The position numbers were made by a program, and so were the translations under genes. Below the pieces are notes generated by a model. The model was not told where the DNA came from. It did no database searches and saw nothing but the letters and a program-made list of their open reading frames with translations. This document shows, one piece after another, positions 27,247 through 37,600 of a stretch of 64,000 bases of DNA. This DNA comes from Clostridiaceae bacterium (GTDB lineage: Bacteria; Bacillota; Clostridia; DSM-8532): the NCBI GenBank assembly GCA_012728015.1, contig JAAYFY010000018.1, positions 40,873-104,872 on the forward strand, read 5' to 3'. Within the stretch, counting starts at the first letter, position 1, and each line of letters begins with the position of its first letter.

Positions 27247-29178
27247 ATGGCGGGAACAGTTACCGAAAAGATTTTGTTAAAACATATAGTGGAAGGAGAG
27301 CCCGTTGCCGGGCAGGAAACGGCGCTTAGAATTGACAATACCCTTACCCAGGATGCCACGGGGACCATGGCCTATCTTCAATTCGAGGCCATCGGTATTG
27401 ACCGCGTGAAAACCCAGTTCAGTGTAAGCTTTGTGGACCATAATACACTGCAGACCGATTTTAAGAATGCTGACGATCATCTATACCTGCAAAGCGTTGC
27501 CAGAAGGTATGGAATCTACTTTTCCAGGCCGGGTAACGGTATCTGCCACCAGGTATTTCTGGAGCGCTTCGCGCGTCCGGGCAATACCCTGATAGGTTCG
27601 GACAGCCATACCCCCACAGCAGGGGGCATTGGCTGCTTTGCCATGGGCGCGGGAGGTCTGGATGTGGCGTGCGCCATGGCTGGTGCCCCCTTCAGGATAA
27701 AATATCCGAAAATTGTGGGAATCAGGCTGACCGGCCGCTTAAATGAATGGGTATCGGCCAAGGACGTTATCCTGGAAGTGCTGAGGCGTGTAGATGTCAA
27801 GGGCAATGTGGGGAAGGTTTTCGAATACTTTGGAGAGGGCGTGAAGACCCTGAGCGTTCCCGACCGGGCAACCATCACCAATATGGGGACAGAAACCGGC
27901 TGTACCACCAGCATTTTCCCCAGCGATGAGATAACCAGGGAATTCCTGAGGGCCCAGGGCCGTGAGGACGACTGGCAGCTTATTGTTCCCGACGAGGATG
28001 CGGCCTACGATGAGATCATAGAGATCAACCTGTCTGAGATTGAGCCCATGGCAGCGCTGCCCCACAGCCCCGGCAATATAAGAAAGGTGCGGGAGGTTGG
28101 CCCGGTTAAGGTGGACCAGGTGTGTATAGGATCCTGTACCAACTCATCATTGAGGGACCTCATGATGGCTGCCGCCATACTTGAGGGCCGCTCTGTTTCG
28201 GAGAACCTGCATCTTACCATCAGTCCCGGTTCACGACAGGTGGTGGATCACCTTATTTCCAGCGGCTGTTATGCCAGCCTGGTCCGCGCAGGCGCCAGAA
28301 TCCTGGAGAATTCCTGCGGCCCCTGCATCGGAATGGGCAGCGCGCCTCGTTCCGGAGGGGTTTCGGTAAGGACCTTCAACAGGAACTTCGAAGGGCGCAG
28401 CGGCACAAAGGATGCCATGGTATACCTGGTCAGCCCCGAAACCGCGGCTGCGACAGCAATAAACGGATATCTCACCGATCCGAGGGATCTGGGAGAAGCC
28501 CCGAAGATCAGGATGCCTGAGAAGTTCCAGGTAAACGATAACATGATCATCAAGCCCCTGCCCGAGGAGGAAGCCAGGAAGGTCGGGATCGTCAGGGGTC
28601 CGAACATAAAACCCCTTCCGAGCTTTGAACCCATCGGGGACGTATTGGACGGAAAGGTCCTTATCAAAGTGGGCGACAATATCACCACCGACCATATCAT
28701 GCCGGCCGGCGCGAAGATACTGCCGCTGCGCAGCAATATCCCGGAAATCTCGAAGCATGTCTTCGAGGCAGTAGACCCATCCTTCTACGAGAAGGCCAGG
28801 TCCTGGGGCGGCGGGTTCATCATCGGCGGGGAAAACTATGGCCAGGGCTCAAGCCGTGAGCATGCCGCGCTGGCGCCCAAGTATCTTGGAGTGAAGGCGG
28901 TTGTTGTCAAGTCCTTTGCCAGGATCCATCTTGCCAATCTCATAAACTTTGGCATCGTCCCGCTGACATTCAGGAATCCTGAAGATTACGACAGGATTTC
29001 GGAAGGTGACGAACTGGAAATAACCATCGGCAGTCTCAGCGGCGGCTGTTCGCTGACCAACAAGACCACGGGGGAGGTTATTGAGCTTGAGCATACCCTT
29101 TCCCGGATGGATGCGGAGATACTAAAAACGGGTGGAAAGCTTCCCTGGATAAAAAAGCAAATTCAATCGGAGGTATAA
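27247..29178 (+). CDS. Aconitate hydratase
   Basis: Isomerises citrate to isocitrate with a [4Fe-4S] cluster. At 643 residues it belongs to the shorter aconitase group found in clostridia and archaea rather than the 890-residue AcnA. The three cluster ligands are Cys297 (IGSCTNSS), Cys357 and Cys360 ([10 protein letters not shown]). [16 protein letters not shown] lies near the N-terminus, and the swivel domain carries the active-site [14 protein letters not shown]. Isocitrate dehydrogenase follows after two bases, so the two are one operon that makes 2-oxoglutarate from citrate. Citrate synthase is encoded 4 kb downstream under its own promoter. Confidence 0.93.
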   Translation: MAGTVTEKILLKHIVEGEPVAGQETALRIDNTLTQDATGTMAYLQFEAIGIDRVKTQFSVSFVDHNTLQTDFKNADDHLYLQSVARRYGIYFSRPGNGICHQVFLERFARPGNTLIGSDSHTPTAGGIGCFAMGAGGLDVACAMAGAPFRIKYPKIVGIRLTGRLNEWVSAKDVILEVLRRVDVKGNVGKVFEYFGEGVKTLSVPDRATITNMGTETGCTTSIFPSDEITREFLRAQGREDDWQLIVPDEDAAYDEIIEINLSEIEPMAALPHSPGNIRKVREVGPVKVDQVCIGSCTNSSLRDLMMAAAILEGRSVSENLHLTISPGSRQVVDHLISSGCYASLVRAGARILENSCGPCIGMGSAPRSGGVSVRTFNRNFEGRSGTKDAMVYLVSPETAAATAINGYLTDPRDLGEAPKIRMPEKFQVNDNMIIKPLPEEEARKVGIVRGPNIKPLPSFEPIGDVLDGKVLIKVGDNITTDHIMPAGAKILPLRSNIPEISKHVFEAVDPSFYEKARSWGGGFIIGGENYGQGSSREHAALAPKYLGVKAVVVKSFARIHLANLINFGIVPLTFRNPEDYDRISEGDELEITIGSLSGGCSLTNKTTGEVIELEHTLSRMDAEILKTGGKLPWIKKQIQSEV

Positions 29179-29180
29179 AC

Positions 29181-30392
29181 ATGGCAAAGATCGTGATGAA
29201 ATCCCCGTTGGTGGAGATGGACGGGGACGAAATGACCCGTGTGATATGGGAATGGTTGAAAGAAACGCTTATCGAACCCTACGTGGAACTGAAAACCGAG
29301 TATTATGATCTTGGTCTGAAAAACCGGGATGAAACAGAGGACAAGGTAACGGTGGAAGCGGCGCTGGCCACGAAAAAGCATGGCGTTGCCGTCAAATGCG
29401 CCACCATTACACCCAATGCGGACAGGGTAAAGGAATACAACCTCAAAAAGATGTGGAAGAGCCCCAACGGGACCATAAGGGCTATTCTTGACGGCACTGT
29501 TTTCAGGGCGCCAATTCTGGTCAAGGGAATCGATCCCTTCGTCAGGACCTGGAAGAAGCCCATTGTTATAGCGCGCCACGCCTACGGTGATATATATAAA
29601 AACACTGAGATGCTGGTTGACGGGCCGGGCAAGGCTGAGCTGGTCTTCACCGACGCCGGGGGCAATGAGAAGCGCCGGGGAATATATGAATTCGATGGTC
29701 CCGGAATCCTCATGGGTATGCATAACACCGAAGCATCCATCAAAAGCTTTGCCCATACCTGTTTCAATTATGCCCTCGACCAGGGGATGGATCTGTGGTT
29801 CGCGGCCAAGGACACTATTTCAAAGAAGTATGACCACAGGTTCAAGGACATTTTCCAGGAAATCTTTGATTCCTCGTACCGTCAGAAATTTGATGAAGCA
29901 GGCATAACATATTTCTACACCCTGATCGATGATGCTGTGGCCCGTGTGGTTCGCTCCGAGGGCGGTTTCATATGGGCATGCAAGAACTACGACGGGGATG
30001 TCATGTCCGATATGGTGGCCACCGCGTTTGGAAGCCTTGCCATGATGACATCGGTGCTGGTATCCCCCGATGGCTGCTACGAGTATGAAGCGGCCCATGG
30101 CACGGTGCAGCGCCATTACTACAGGCACCTCAAGGGCGAGGACACCTCCACGAATTCAATGGCGACCCTGTTTGCGTGGACGGGTGCCCTGAGGAAAAGG
30201 GGCGAGCTTGACGGCTGCGCCGACCTGGCCGATTTCGCGGATAAACTGGAGGAAGCCGCAAGGACTACAATAGAGGAAGGCGTAATGACAGGGGATCTTG
30301 CTGCCCTGTCGAGCCTGCCCGATATCAGGAAGGTCAACACCCGTGATTTTCTGCTGGAGATCAAAAAACGCCTTGACAGGTTGCTTGCATAA
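29181..30392 (+). CDS. icd: Isocitrate dehydrogenase (NADP type)
   Basis: Oxidatively decarboxylates isocitrate to 2-oxoglutarate. The 403 residues are of the homodimeric type II group also found in eukaryotes ([13 protein letters not shown] at the start, [19 protein letters not shown], the clasp region, and the cofactor segment [17 protein letters not shown]), not the E. coli-type Icd. The metal-binding aspartates lie in [17 protein letters not shown] preference is inferred from this group. The ribosome site GGAGG precedes the ATG at 29181. It is coupled to aconitase; two RCK genes follow after 18 bases and may belong to the same transcript. Confidence 0.94.
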   Translation: MAKIVMKSPLVEMDGDEMTRVIWEWLKETLIEPYVELKTEYYDLGLKNRDETEDKVTVEAALATKKHGVAVKCATITPNADRVKEYNLKKMWKSPNGTIRAILDGTVFRAPILVKGIDPFVRTWKKPIVIARHAYGDIYKNTEMLVDGPGKAELVFTDAGGNEKRRGIYEFDGPGILMGMHNTEASIKSFAHTCFNYALDQGMDLWFAAKDTISKKYDHRFKDIFQEIFDSSYRQKFDEAGITYFYTLIDDAVARVVRSEGGFIWACKNYDGDVMSDMVATAFGSLAMMTSVLVSPDGCYEYEAAHGTVQRHYYRHLKGEDTSTNSMATLFAWTGALRKRGELDGCADLADFADKLEEAARTTIEEGVMTGDLAALSSLPDIRKVNTRDFLLEIKKRLDRLLA

Positions 30393-30410
30393 CAGCGGGG
30401 TGGAAGAACA

Positions 30411-31025
30411 ATGTATATCATCATAGCAGGATGCGGTACGGTTGGGTCCGGACTGGCCTGCAGACTCTACAGGGAAGGCCATGATGTTGCCGTAATAGAC
30501 AGTGATGAAGCCTCGTTCAAAGGGCTTGACGACGACTTTGAGGGTCTCAGGGTGGTGGGTGTTCCCGTTGACCAGGACATACTTAAGAAAGCCGGAATTG
30601 ATCAGGCTGATGCCCTGGCTGCCGTCACCCAGGATGACAACATGAATATCATGGTGAGCCAGGTTGCCAAGGATATATGCGGAATATCCAGGGTTGTGGC
30701 CAGGATATCCGACCCTGCCCGTGAAGATATTTTCCACCAGTTTGGGCTTGACACAATATGTCCAACTAACCTGAGCGTCGAGGCCATGGCCGCCATACTG
30801 ACCGGCAAGTCTGCCGCAGCTGCCTGTACCATAGGGTCAAACACGTTTTCTTTCAGGATTGAGGACGCCGACCCTACCCTGGCGGGAAGCCAGATCATGG
30901 ATATCAGGCCGCAGGATGACTGGTTTATCTTCGGGATAATAACCGGCGGCAGGTTTACCTTCGCCCATCCTTACGCGGTGGTGGATAAGGACAGTAAGCT
31001 TGTAATAGCCAGCATAATGGATTAA
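30411..31025 (+). CDS. TrkA-type RCK protein 1 (potassium uptake regulator)
   Basis: Cytosolic NAD(H)- or nucleotide-binding regulatory subunit of a potassium transporter or channel, 204 residues. The N-terminal RCK Rossmann fold opens with IIIAGCGTVGSGLACRL and has the acidic end of strand two at AVIDSDE; TrkA_C-like residues occupy about 130-204. The central FGLDTICPTNLSVEAMA is a common RCK pattern. No TrkH/KtrB membrane partner is in the window. A second RCK gene follows after 34 bases, and this pair sits directly behind icd, which is an unusual place for potassium genes. Confidence 0.87.
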   Translation: MYIIIAGCGTVGSGLACRLYREGHDVAVIDSDEASFKGLDDDFEGLRVVGVPVDQDILKKAGIDQADALAAVTQDDNMNIMVSQVAKDICGISRVVARISDPAREDIFHQFGLDTICPTNLSVEAMAAILTGKSAAAACTIGSNTFSFRIEDADPTLAGSQIMDIRPQDDWFIFGIITGGRFTFAHPYAVVDKDSKLVIASIMD

Positions 31026-31059
31026 TGGGCTTTATGCTGTAAATGTAAGGACAAATGTT

Positions 31060-31713
31060 ATGAACGTATTCATTGTTGGTGCCGGCAAAGTGGGATATTA
31101 CCTCGTGAAGACACTTTTGCCCAATAAGCACAGGATTACCATAATTGAAAAGAGCCAGGAATACTGCAACAAGCTGGCGGCTGACCTGGAAGTCGCGGTG
31201 CTGCATGGCGACGGAACTGACATAAACCTGCTTTCCGAGGCCGGCACACAGCATGCCGATGTTTTTATAGCGGTAACGGGAACGGACCAGGACAACCTGA
31301 TAGCCTGCCAGTTGGCCAAGCGCAATTTCCATGTCAAGAGGACCATTGCGAGGGTCAACAATCCCAAGAACATTGCCGTATTTGAAAAACTGGGAGTTGA
31401 CATTCCGGTTTCCAGTACCTCCACCATTGCCGAGATGATCGAGAAAGAGATAGATTTTTCAGCGGTAAAAACGCTGGCGAAACTGAAGAAGAGTGACCTT
31501 ATAATCAGCGAGGTGCTTCTTTCGAAAAAGTCCCAGGTATGCAACAAGAGGATAATGGATATGAAGCTCCCGAAAGGGACTATTCTGATGTCGGTTATCA
31601 GGGGTAATGAAACTTTTGTTCCCAATGGCCAGACAGTTTTGCAGGAGAATGACACCGTATTCATCATCTGCAGGCAGTCAGGCCAGAAAGCCATCATTGA
31701 TTACTTCAGCTGA
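31060..31713 (+). CDS. TrkA-type RCK protein 2 (potassium uptake regulator)
   Basis: A 217-residue RCK protein with nucleotide loop VGAGKVGYYLVKTLL, IIEKSQEYC at strand two, and FIAVTGTDQDNLIACQLAKR. The C-terminal TrkA_C domain (about 135-217) has PKGTILMSVIRGNETFVPNGQTVLQENDTVFII, a classic pattern. It differs clearly from the preceding RCK protein, so the pair may form a hetero-oligomeric ring or serve two transporters; no transport subunit is visible. The ATG at 31060 has only a weak ribosome site. Transcription probably ends before the promoter at 31789. Confidence 0.9.
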   Translation: MNVFIVGAGKVGYYLVKTLLPNKHRITIIEKSQEYCNKLAADLEVAVLHGDGTDINLLSEAGTQHADVFIAVTGTDQDNLIACQLAKRNFHVKRTIARVNNPKNIAVFEKLGVDIPVSSTSTIAEMIEKEIDFSAVKTLAKLKKSDLIISEVLLSKKSQVCNKRIMDMKLPKGTILMSVIRGNETFVPNGQTVLQENDTVFIICRQSGQKAIIDYFS

Positions 31714-31788
31714 CATAGAGCATGGTATCATCCCATGGGGGGATGAACGGCACAGCTCAGGCACTGGTGTCCCGACGGTGCGTTTACG

Positions 31789-31817
31789 TTGGCGCCGAGG
31801 TTGGTAAATAATATAAG
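31789..31817 (+). promoter_or_regulatory. Promoter of the transglutaminase-like gene
   Basis: TTGGCG (31789-31794), 17-base gap, TATAAG (31812-31817), about 40 bases before the ATG at 31859. Confidence 0.45.
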
Positions 31818-31858
31818 AGGCAGCTTGATTGTGCCTTCATGATAAAGAGGGGTTTAAT

Positions 31859-32653
31859 ATGCTTAAGACACTGATCGCGCTGATTATCAGCGCTTTGCTG
31901 GTCAGCGTCCCGGTATCCGGGGCCTATAACGAATTCGACAACTCCAGGGTTCCCGACGGTTCGGTAGGCGCCCGCTATATACCTGCAGCCGAAAAAAGGG
32001 TTAAAACCCGTGTCCAAAGGGATAAGGGCAAGTATGACTATGACCTTTTCGGCAGGGACACTTTTGAATACTTCCCGCTTCAGCTTGGAAACGGAGACTA
32101 TAAGGTAACTATCTATGAAAACATAGAAGGAACCAGATACAGGGTGGCAAAATCCCAGAACATAAAAGCCAACCTGGAAAATCCCCTGAAGGTTTTCCTG
32201 GCATCCATCCAGACCGTGAACTGGAACCAGGATATGAAAACCATCAAGAAGGCCGAGGAAATCACCAAAGGGCTTAAGACCGACAGGGAAAAGATCGACG
32301 CCATTTACCGCTTCGTGGTTGATAATTTCAGCTACGATTATGACAAGATAAAGAATGTGCCATCCACCCATGTCCCGGATATCGATGAGATCCTCAAGGC
32401 AGGCAAGGGGATATGCTATGATTATTCCGCTGTTTTCGCCGCCATGCTCAGAAGCCAGGGCATACCCTGTAAGCTGATCAAGGGGTATACAACATATGTC
32501 AAGGGCTATCATGCCTGGAACGAGGTTTACCTGGCCGGCGAGGACCGGTGGATGGTTGTTGATACCACTTACGACTCGGTCCTGAGAAAGGCCAAAAAAA
32601 CCGTCAGTATGGAAAAGCCGGCCTCCGAGTACACCATGAGCAAAGAGTATTAA
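31859..32653 (+). CDS. Secreted transglutaminase-like cysteine protease-fold protein
   Basis: Exported protein of 264 residues with a signal peptide (MLKTLIALIISALLVSVPVSG). The papain-like transglutaminase core has Cys186 (GKGICYDYSA), His218 (GYHAWNEVYL) and Asp235 (WMVVDTTYDS), so the catalytic triad is complete. The N-terminal part before it is a small beta-rich region (FEYFPLQLGNGDYKVTIYENI). Members may act as peptidases, peptide N-glycanase-like enzymes or cross-linkers of wall or coat proteins; the target is unknown. ATG 31859 is chosen over an upstream start because AGAGGGG precedes it and because the signal peptide then begins properly. A strong terminator follows. Confidence 0.85.
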   Translation: MLKTLIALIISALLVSVPVSGAYNEFDNSRVPDGSVGARYIPAAEKRVKTRVQRDKGKYDYDLFGRDTFEYFPLQLGNGDYKVTIYENIEGTRYRVAKSQNIKANLENPLKVFLASIQTVNWNQDMKTIKKAEEITKGLKTDREKIDAIYRFVVDNFSYDYDKIKNVPSTHVPDIDEILKAGKGICYDYSAVFAAMLRSQGIPCKLIKGYTTYVKGYHAWNEVYLAGEDRWMVVDTTYDSVLRKAKKTVSMEKPASEYTMSKEY

Positions 32654-32721
32654 GGAATGAGAGGCGCGGTTCGTACCTCGGCGGTTGAACCGCGGGCATT
32701 ATGAAGCGGCATATGCGTTAT

Positions 32722-32758
32722 GGCAGATGATCGTGTCAGGTCATCTGCCTTTTATTTT
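32722..32758 (+). terminator. Terminator after the transglutaminase-like gene
   Basis: Perfect 9-base stem GGCAGATGA / TCATCTGCC with a 10-base loop, followed by TTTTATTTT. Confidence 0.8.
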
Positions 32759-32939
32759 GTCCGATGGTCTTGTTTTGCAAGTGTCGTAATATAATCTTCC
32801 ATCTTCAGATGTGGTGGTTTTTCGGATCAGTTTCCCGCATTAACTCAAAAGTATGCATTACTGCTCTTTGTCACAGAGCACATCAAGCCGTGAACATGCC
32901 AGGTTCTGCAACATTGCCCTCTGGTAATTGCAAAATATC

Positions 32940-32968
32940 TTGACTCATATTATTTGTTTGTATACAAT
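32940..32968 (+). promoter_or_regulatory. Promoter of citrate synthase
   Basis: TTGACT (32940-32945), 17-base gap, TACAAT (32963-32968) in a very A/T-rich setting. This sits inside an upstream extension of the reading frame, another reason to start translation at 33092. Confidence 0.6.
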
Positions 32969-33091
32969 GATACAAAGTTACTGGCCTCCTATCGCCAACT
33001 GTTTTCAAAACCAGGCCCATCCAGGTTATGGGCGGGTCATCGGAGTATTGGAGATAGAAACATAAGCTGCACGCACAAGGAGGTTGCCTTT

Positions 33092-34471
33092 ATGAACAAC
33101 GGGTTGTCCCGGACAGAACTGGAAAACTACTTCCATATCTTCAGCCAGGCTGCTGAAATCAAATGCAGGTTCAGGCCCGGCGTTTACAACAAGTATAATG
33201 TAAAAAGAGGCTTGAGGAACGAAGACGGGTCCGGCGTGCTGGTGGGGCTTACCAAGATCGGTGATGTCCATGCCTATGTTATTGATGAAAATGAGAAGGT
33301 TCCTGTGGAAGGAAGGCTCACCTATCGCGGCATAGATATTTATGATATCGTGGAAGGCTTTTTATCTGAAGGCCGTTTTGGCTTTGAGGAGTGCGCCTAC
33401 CTTCTGCTCCATGGCGATCTTCCCACCTGCAGGGAACTGGAACTGTTCAGAAATGTTCTGGCGTCCTTGAGGGACATCCCGGAGGATTTTGTAAGGACGA
33501 ATATACTCAGCGTACCGAGCAAAGACGTTATGAACCAACTGTCAAGGCTGGTCCTCATCTGGTATTCCTATGATCCCAATCCGGATGACACCAGCGTGAA
33601 AAACCTTCTTAGGCAGAGCGTAAACCTGATTGCCAAGTTCCCATTGATGGCTGCCTACAGCTACCAGGCAAAGGCACATTATTTTGACAAAAAAAGCCTT
33701 GTGATACATAAACCCAGATACGATCTCAGCACCGCCGAAAACCTGCTGATGCTGCTGAGGCCGTCGGGTGAGTACACGCCCGTTGAAGCGAAAATACTCG
33801 ACCTTGCCCTTGTGCTGCACGCAGAGCACGGCGGAGGCAACAATTCTACCTTTGCCGCCCATGTGGTTTCATCCTCAGGTACCGACATATACTCCTCGCT
33901 TGCCGCTGCCATCGGAAGTCTGAAGGGCCCGAAGCATGGAGGCGCCAACAGCAAGGTCATCGGTATGATGGATGAACTCAAGAGAGAGGTCAGGGATTGG
34001 GAGAACGACTCCCAGGTAAGGGACTACCTTGCCAGGATTGTTCGGAGGGAAGCCTTTGACCGCACAGGCCTGATCTATGGTATGGGACATGCGGTTTATA
34101 CGCTGTCGGACCCGCGATGCATCCTGCTTCGCAGGCAGGCCGAAGAGCTTGCGCGCCAGAAAGGAAGGACTGATGAATTTGAGCTTTACAGGATGGTGGA
34201 AAGGCTTGCGCCCGAAGTGTTCAGGGAGATCAAGAAAACCGACAAGCCCCTGTGTGCCAATATAGACTTTTACTCCGGTTTTGTATATGACATGCTTGAC
34301 ATACCCAGTGAAATGAACACCCCTCTTTTCGCGGTAGCCCGTGTGGCCGGCTGGTGCGCCCATATCATCGAGGAACTGCTCAATGGCGGCAGGATCATAA
34401 GGCCGGCCTACAAAAACATAAAAAAGCCCACAGAGTATATAAGGTTGCACGAGAGAGGCCAGGATTCCTGA
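33092..34471 (+). CDS. Citrate synthase
   Basis: Condenses oxaloacetate with acetyl-CoA, 459 residues. The motifs are EGRLTYRGIDIYDIVEGFL, LHAEHGGGNNSTFAA (first active His), GPKHGGANSKVIGMM (second His), GMGHAVYTLSDPR and NIDFYSGFVYDML, as in Si-type enzymes. An extra N-terminal segment of about 70 residues precedes the usual start, seen in clostridial homologues. ATG 33092 has AAGGAGG eight bases upstream. With acn-icd 3-6 kb upstream it completes a route from oxaloacetate to 2-oxoglutarate, i.e. glutamate synthesis. The stop codon lies in the loop of its own terminator. Confidence 0.92.
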   Translation: MNNGLSRTELENYFHIFSQAAEIKCRFRPGVYNKYNVKRGLRNEDGSGVLVGLTKIGDVHAYVIDENEKVPVEGRLTYRGIDIYDIVEGFLSEGRFGFEECAYLLLHGDLPTCRELELFRNVLASLRDIPEDFVRTNILSVPSKDVMNQLSRLVLIWYSYDPNPDDTSVKNLLRQSVNLIAKFPLMAAYSYQAKAHYFDKKSLVIHKPRYDLSTAENLLMLLRPSGEYTPVEAKILDLALVLHAEHGGGNNSTFAAHVVSSSGTDIYSSLAAAIGSLKGPKHGGANSKVIGMMDELKREVRDWENDSQVRDYLARIVRREAFDRTGLIYGMGHAVYTLSDPRCILLRRQAEELARQKGRTDEFELYRMVERLAPEVFREIKKTDKPLCANIDFYSGFVYDMLDIPSEMNTPLFAVARVAGWCAHIIEELLNGGRIIRPAYKNIKKPTEYIRLHERGQDS

Positions 34472-34486
34472 AACGGCCTCTTTTTT
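34454..34486 (+). terminator. Terminator overlapping the citrate synthase stop
   Basis: AGAGGCC (34454-34460) pairs with GGCCTCT (34475-34481), followed by T's to 34486. The stop codon 34469-34471 is in the loop, so the last ribosome would cover the stem. Confidence 0.75.
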
Positions 34487-34566
34487 GCTTCCCGGTGAAT
34501 TATCCGGACCGGTCCGGGATTATCGTGCCAGCTTCTTTTTCTTTCTTGCAGGATCAGGTTACCTAT

Positions 34567-34594
34567 TTTTCAAATAGCCTTTCTGTGATAAAAT
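34567..34594 (+). promoter_or_regulatory. Possible promoter of smc-ftsY
   Basis: TTTTCA (34567-34572) and an extended -10 TGATAAAAT ending at 34594, 16 bases apart, 43 bases before the smc start. Confidence 0.38.
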
Positions 34595-34637
34595 GGTATA
34601 GATCTTTGAATATCTCATTGTTTTGAGGTGTGCGGTT

Positions 34638-37600
34638 TTGTATTTGAAATCCCTTGAGATACAGGGTTTTAAGTCATTCGCGGAAAGAATAGTGCTGAAT
34701 TTCAACCCCGGACTGACATCGGTAGTGGGGCCAAATGGCAGCGGAAAAAGCAACATAGCCGATGCCGTTCGATGGGTCCTTGGCGAGCAGAGCGCCAAAA
34801 CCCTGAGAGGGAGCCGCATGGAAGATGTCATTTTTTCAGGTACGCAACACAGGAAGCCCGTTGGGTTCGCATCGGTATCCCTGGTCATCGATAATTCCGA
34901 CAGAGCCCTTCCCATCGATTTTTCCGAAGTAACAATTTCCCGAAGGATGTACCGTTCCGGAGAAAGCGAATATGCCATCAACAAGACTCAATGCCGCCTT
35001 AAGGACATCACAGAGCTTTTAATGAATACCGGCGTTGGCCGTGAAGGCTATTCCATCATCGGTCAGGGCCGTATTGACGAGATTCTCAGCACGCGCTCCG
35101 AGGAAAGAAGGCAGATCTTTGAGGAAGCGGCAGGCATAACGAAGTATAAGGCCCGGAAAAAGGAGGCCGAAAAGAAGCTGGAGAATACCAGGCAAAATCT
35201 CCTGCGCATCAACGATATCATCGTGGAGCTGGAATCCCAGTTGGAACCATTGGCCCAGCAGGCCGAGAAGGCAAGGAGGTTCATCGATCTCAGCAATGAA
35301 CTTAAAGGCATAGAGGTCAGCATGTTCCTGGACACCATTGACAGGCTGAAGAAAAGGATAGCTGATGTTGAGAAACAGGCCGCGGAGCTCAAGGATCAGA
35401 TTGATGAGGAAAACAGGAAGATTGAGAATGTCCGCAGCAGGAACAGGAGCAAGAACGAAAGCCTGGAAAGACTGAAAGATGAGGCTGAGAAGGTAAGGCA
35501 ATCCATATATTCCCTTGAATCCGGCATAGAGAAGAATCAAAGCAATATCCGGATCTATGAGGAGAAGATCAGTAATCTTAAGGCCAATATTGAGGGCTAT
35601 GGCGAGGATATCAAAAGCATAAGGGAAAGGATGGCGGCTCTTGAGGCCGAAGCCGCGCGAAAGGAAAAACGGATCCAGCAGCTTAACAGGGACTCGGAGA
35701 GATTTGCCCAGCTTTTGGCGGAAGCCGAGGAACAGCTTGCGGAAATCATGGCCAAACTGGATGAAAGCGAGAGGATCATCGAGGAAGCCAAGCAAACTGT
35801 GATGGACAAGCAGGATCAACTGTCGGATTCCAGGATACGTGCCAATAACCTGAAAAATGACCTGGAAAACTACAAACAGCTTAAGGGAAGGCTTTCCGAG
35901 GACATACGCCAGGCTTTGCTGGACAAAGACAAGGAGAATATGGAGAAGGAGGACCTGGAAGCCTCTTTGCGGAAGACCCGTGAGGAAATAGCCTCAACAA
36001 AGGATACCGTAAATGCCCTGGAGAGCCAGGGAGACAGCATAATACGCAGGCTCGGATCCTTGCGTGAAAAGCGCGACTCGGCCATGCGCGACCTTCAGAG
36101 CATGGAGTCAAGGCGCAAGGTTCTCCTGGATATGGAAGCCACTATGGAGGGCTACAGCCATAGTGTAAAATCTGTCATGAACGCTTGCCGGCAGAATAAG
36201 GAATTTGGCAGGGGCATCTACGGAGCCCTTGCACAGCTGATCAATGTTAAGGAAAAGTACGAAACCCCCGTTGAAGTCTGCCTTGGCGGCGCGCTTCAGA
36301 ATATTGTCACCGAGGATGAATATGCCGCCAAACGGGCAATTGAGTTTTTGAAAAGCAATAACCTGGGCAGGGCAACATTCCTGCCTGTCTCCTCGGTGAA
36401 ACCCCGGACACTAGAGTCTGAAATCCTCGGCCAGATCCGCGGCATGGAAGGCTTCGAAGGTATAGCGTCCGACATGGTATCCTGCAGCAGCAGGTTCAGG
36501 GGTATAATACTGAACCTGCTTGGCAGAACTGTCATTGTTGATAATATGGATTCGGCCATCCGGATGGCAAGGCATTTCCGATATTCCTTCCGCATTGTTA
36601 CCAGGGATGGTGAGATTTTGAACACAGGCGGCTCCATTACCGGCGGCAGCCGGCTTTCGGCTATGTCCAGCCTGATCAGCAGGCACAGGGTTATTAAGGA
36701 ACTCGAAAGCAAAATAAGGGCTGTCGGCAAACGCCAGAAAGAACTGGACGAGGAGATCAGTGCTGTTGAACGGGAGAGCAGGCAGATCACCGAACAACTG
36801 GAAGCAAACCGGAAAGCGCTTTCCGATCTGGAGCTCGTAAGGCTCAGGGACGAGAGCCATGTGGCCAGGCTGAATGAAAACATCAAGCGCCTGGCAGCCA
36901 GGGCGGAGATGCTCAGGCAGCAGGAGGAAGAGACTGAAGGAAATATCCTGAAGATTGAGGGCGAGATTATTCAGGAGGCTGAAAATACCCGCAGGATAGA
37001 AGAAGAGATCCAGGCTCTTAAGGAATTGATACGGTCCCACCAGATAAAGAACAAGGATGAGCAGGACAAGCGTAACCTGCTGCACACCGATATAAATGAT
37101 TACCGGGTTTCGGTCAATTCCATAGCCGAGAGCATCCAGAACCTTAAGGAACAGATTGAGCAGCTCAAAGAGGAGCAGGGAAGCATCACAGGAAACCTGG
37201 AAAAGCGGGAGGCCGACCGTAAACGCAACCTGGAGCGCATTGAGGAGTTGAAGGTTTCAATTACCGGCGTGCAGGAAGAGATACGCGGCATGAAAGAAGA
37301 AAAAACCGGACTTGAACTGAAAGCCGAGAGCATTGCCGAAGAGATCCGGGTGCTTGAGGAAGAATTGTCCGGCATGCTTGATGCGGTAACGAGCCATAAT
37401 AACACTATTATGGTCCTGCAGGACGGATTGGGAAGGCTGGAAGCCAGAAAAGCCAAAATGGAGGCCGAACTGGAAACAATCCAGAACAGGCTCTGGGATG
37501 AATACGGGCTTACTTACGGCAACGCGGAGCCCTTAAGACAGGAGATTTCCAATATAAAGGCCACCCAGGCAAGGATCTCCGAGCTGAAGGATGAGATCAG

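Larger units (their letters stand above)
32654..33091. other. Intergenic region between transglutaminase and citrate synthase genes
   Basis: It holds an 8-base perfect hairpin (CGCGGTTC at 32665-32672 with GAACCGCG at 32687-32694), the terminator at 32722-32758, the citrate synthase promoter at 32940-32968 and a leader of about 115 bases. The stretch 32760-32935 shows nothing I can identify. Confidence 0.5.

Noticed and set aside
32954..33091. An N-terminal extension of citrate synthase
   Set aside because: The extension runs over the promoter at 32940-32968, has no ribosome site and no family similarity; AAGGAGG supports ATG 33092.
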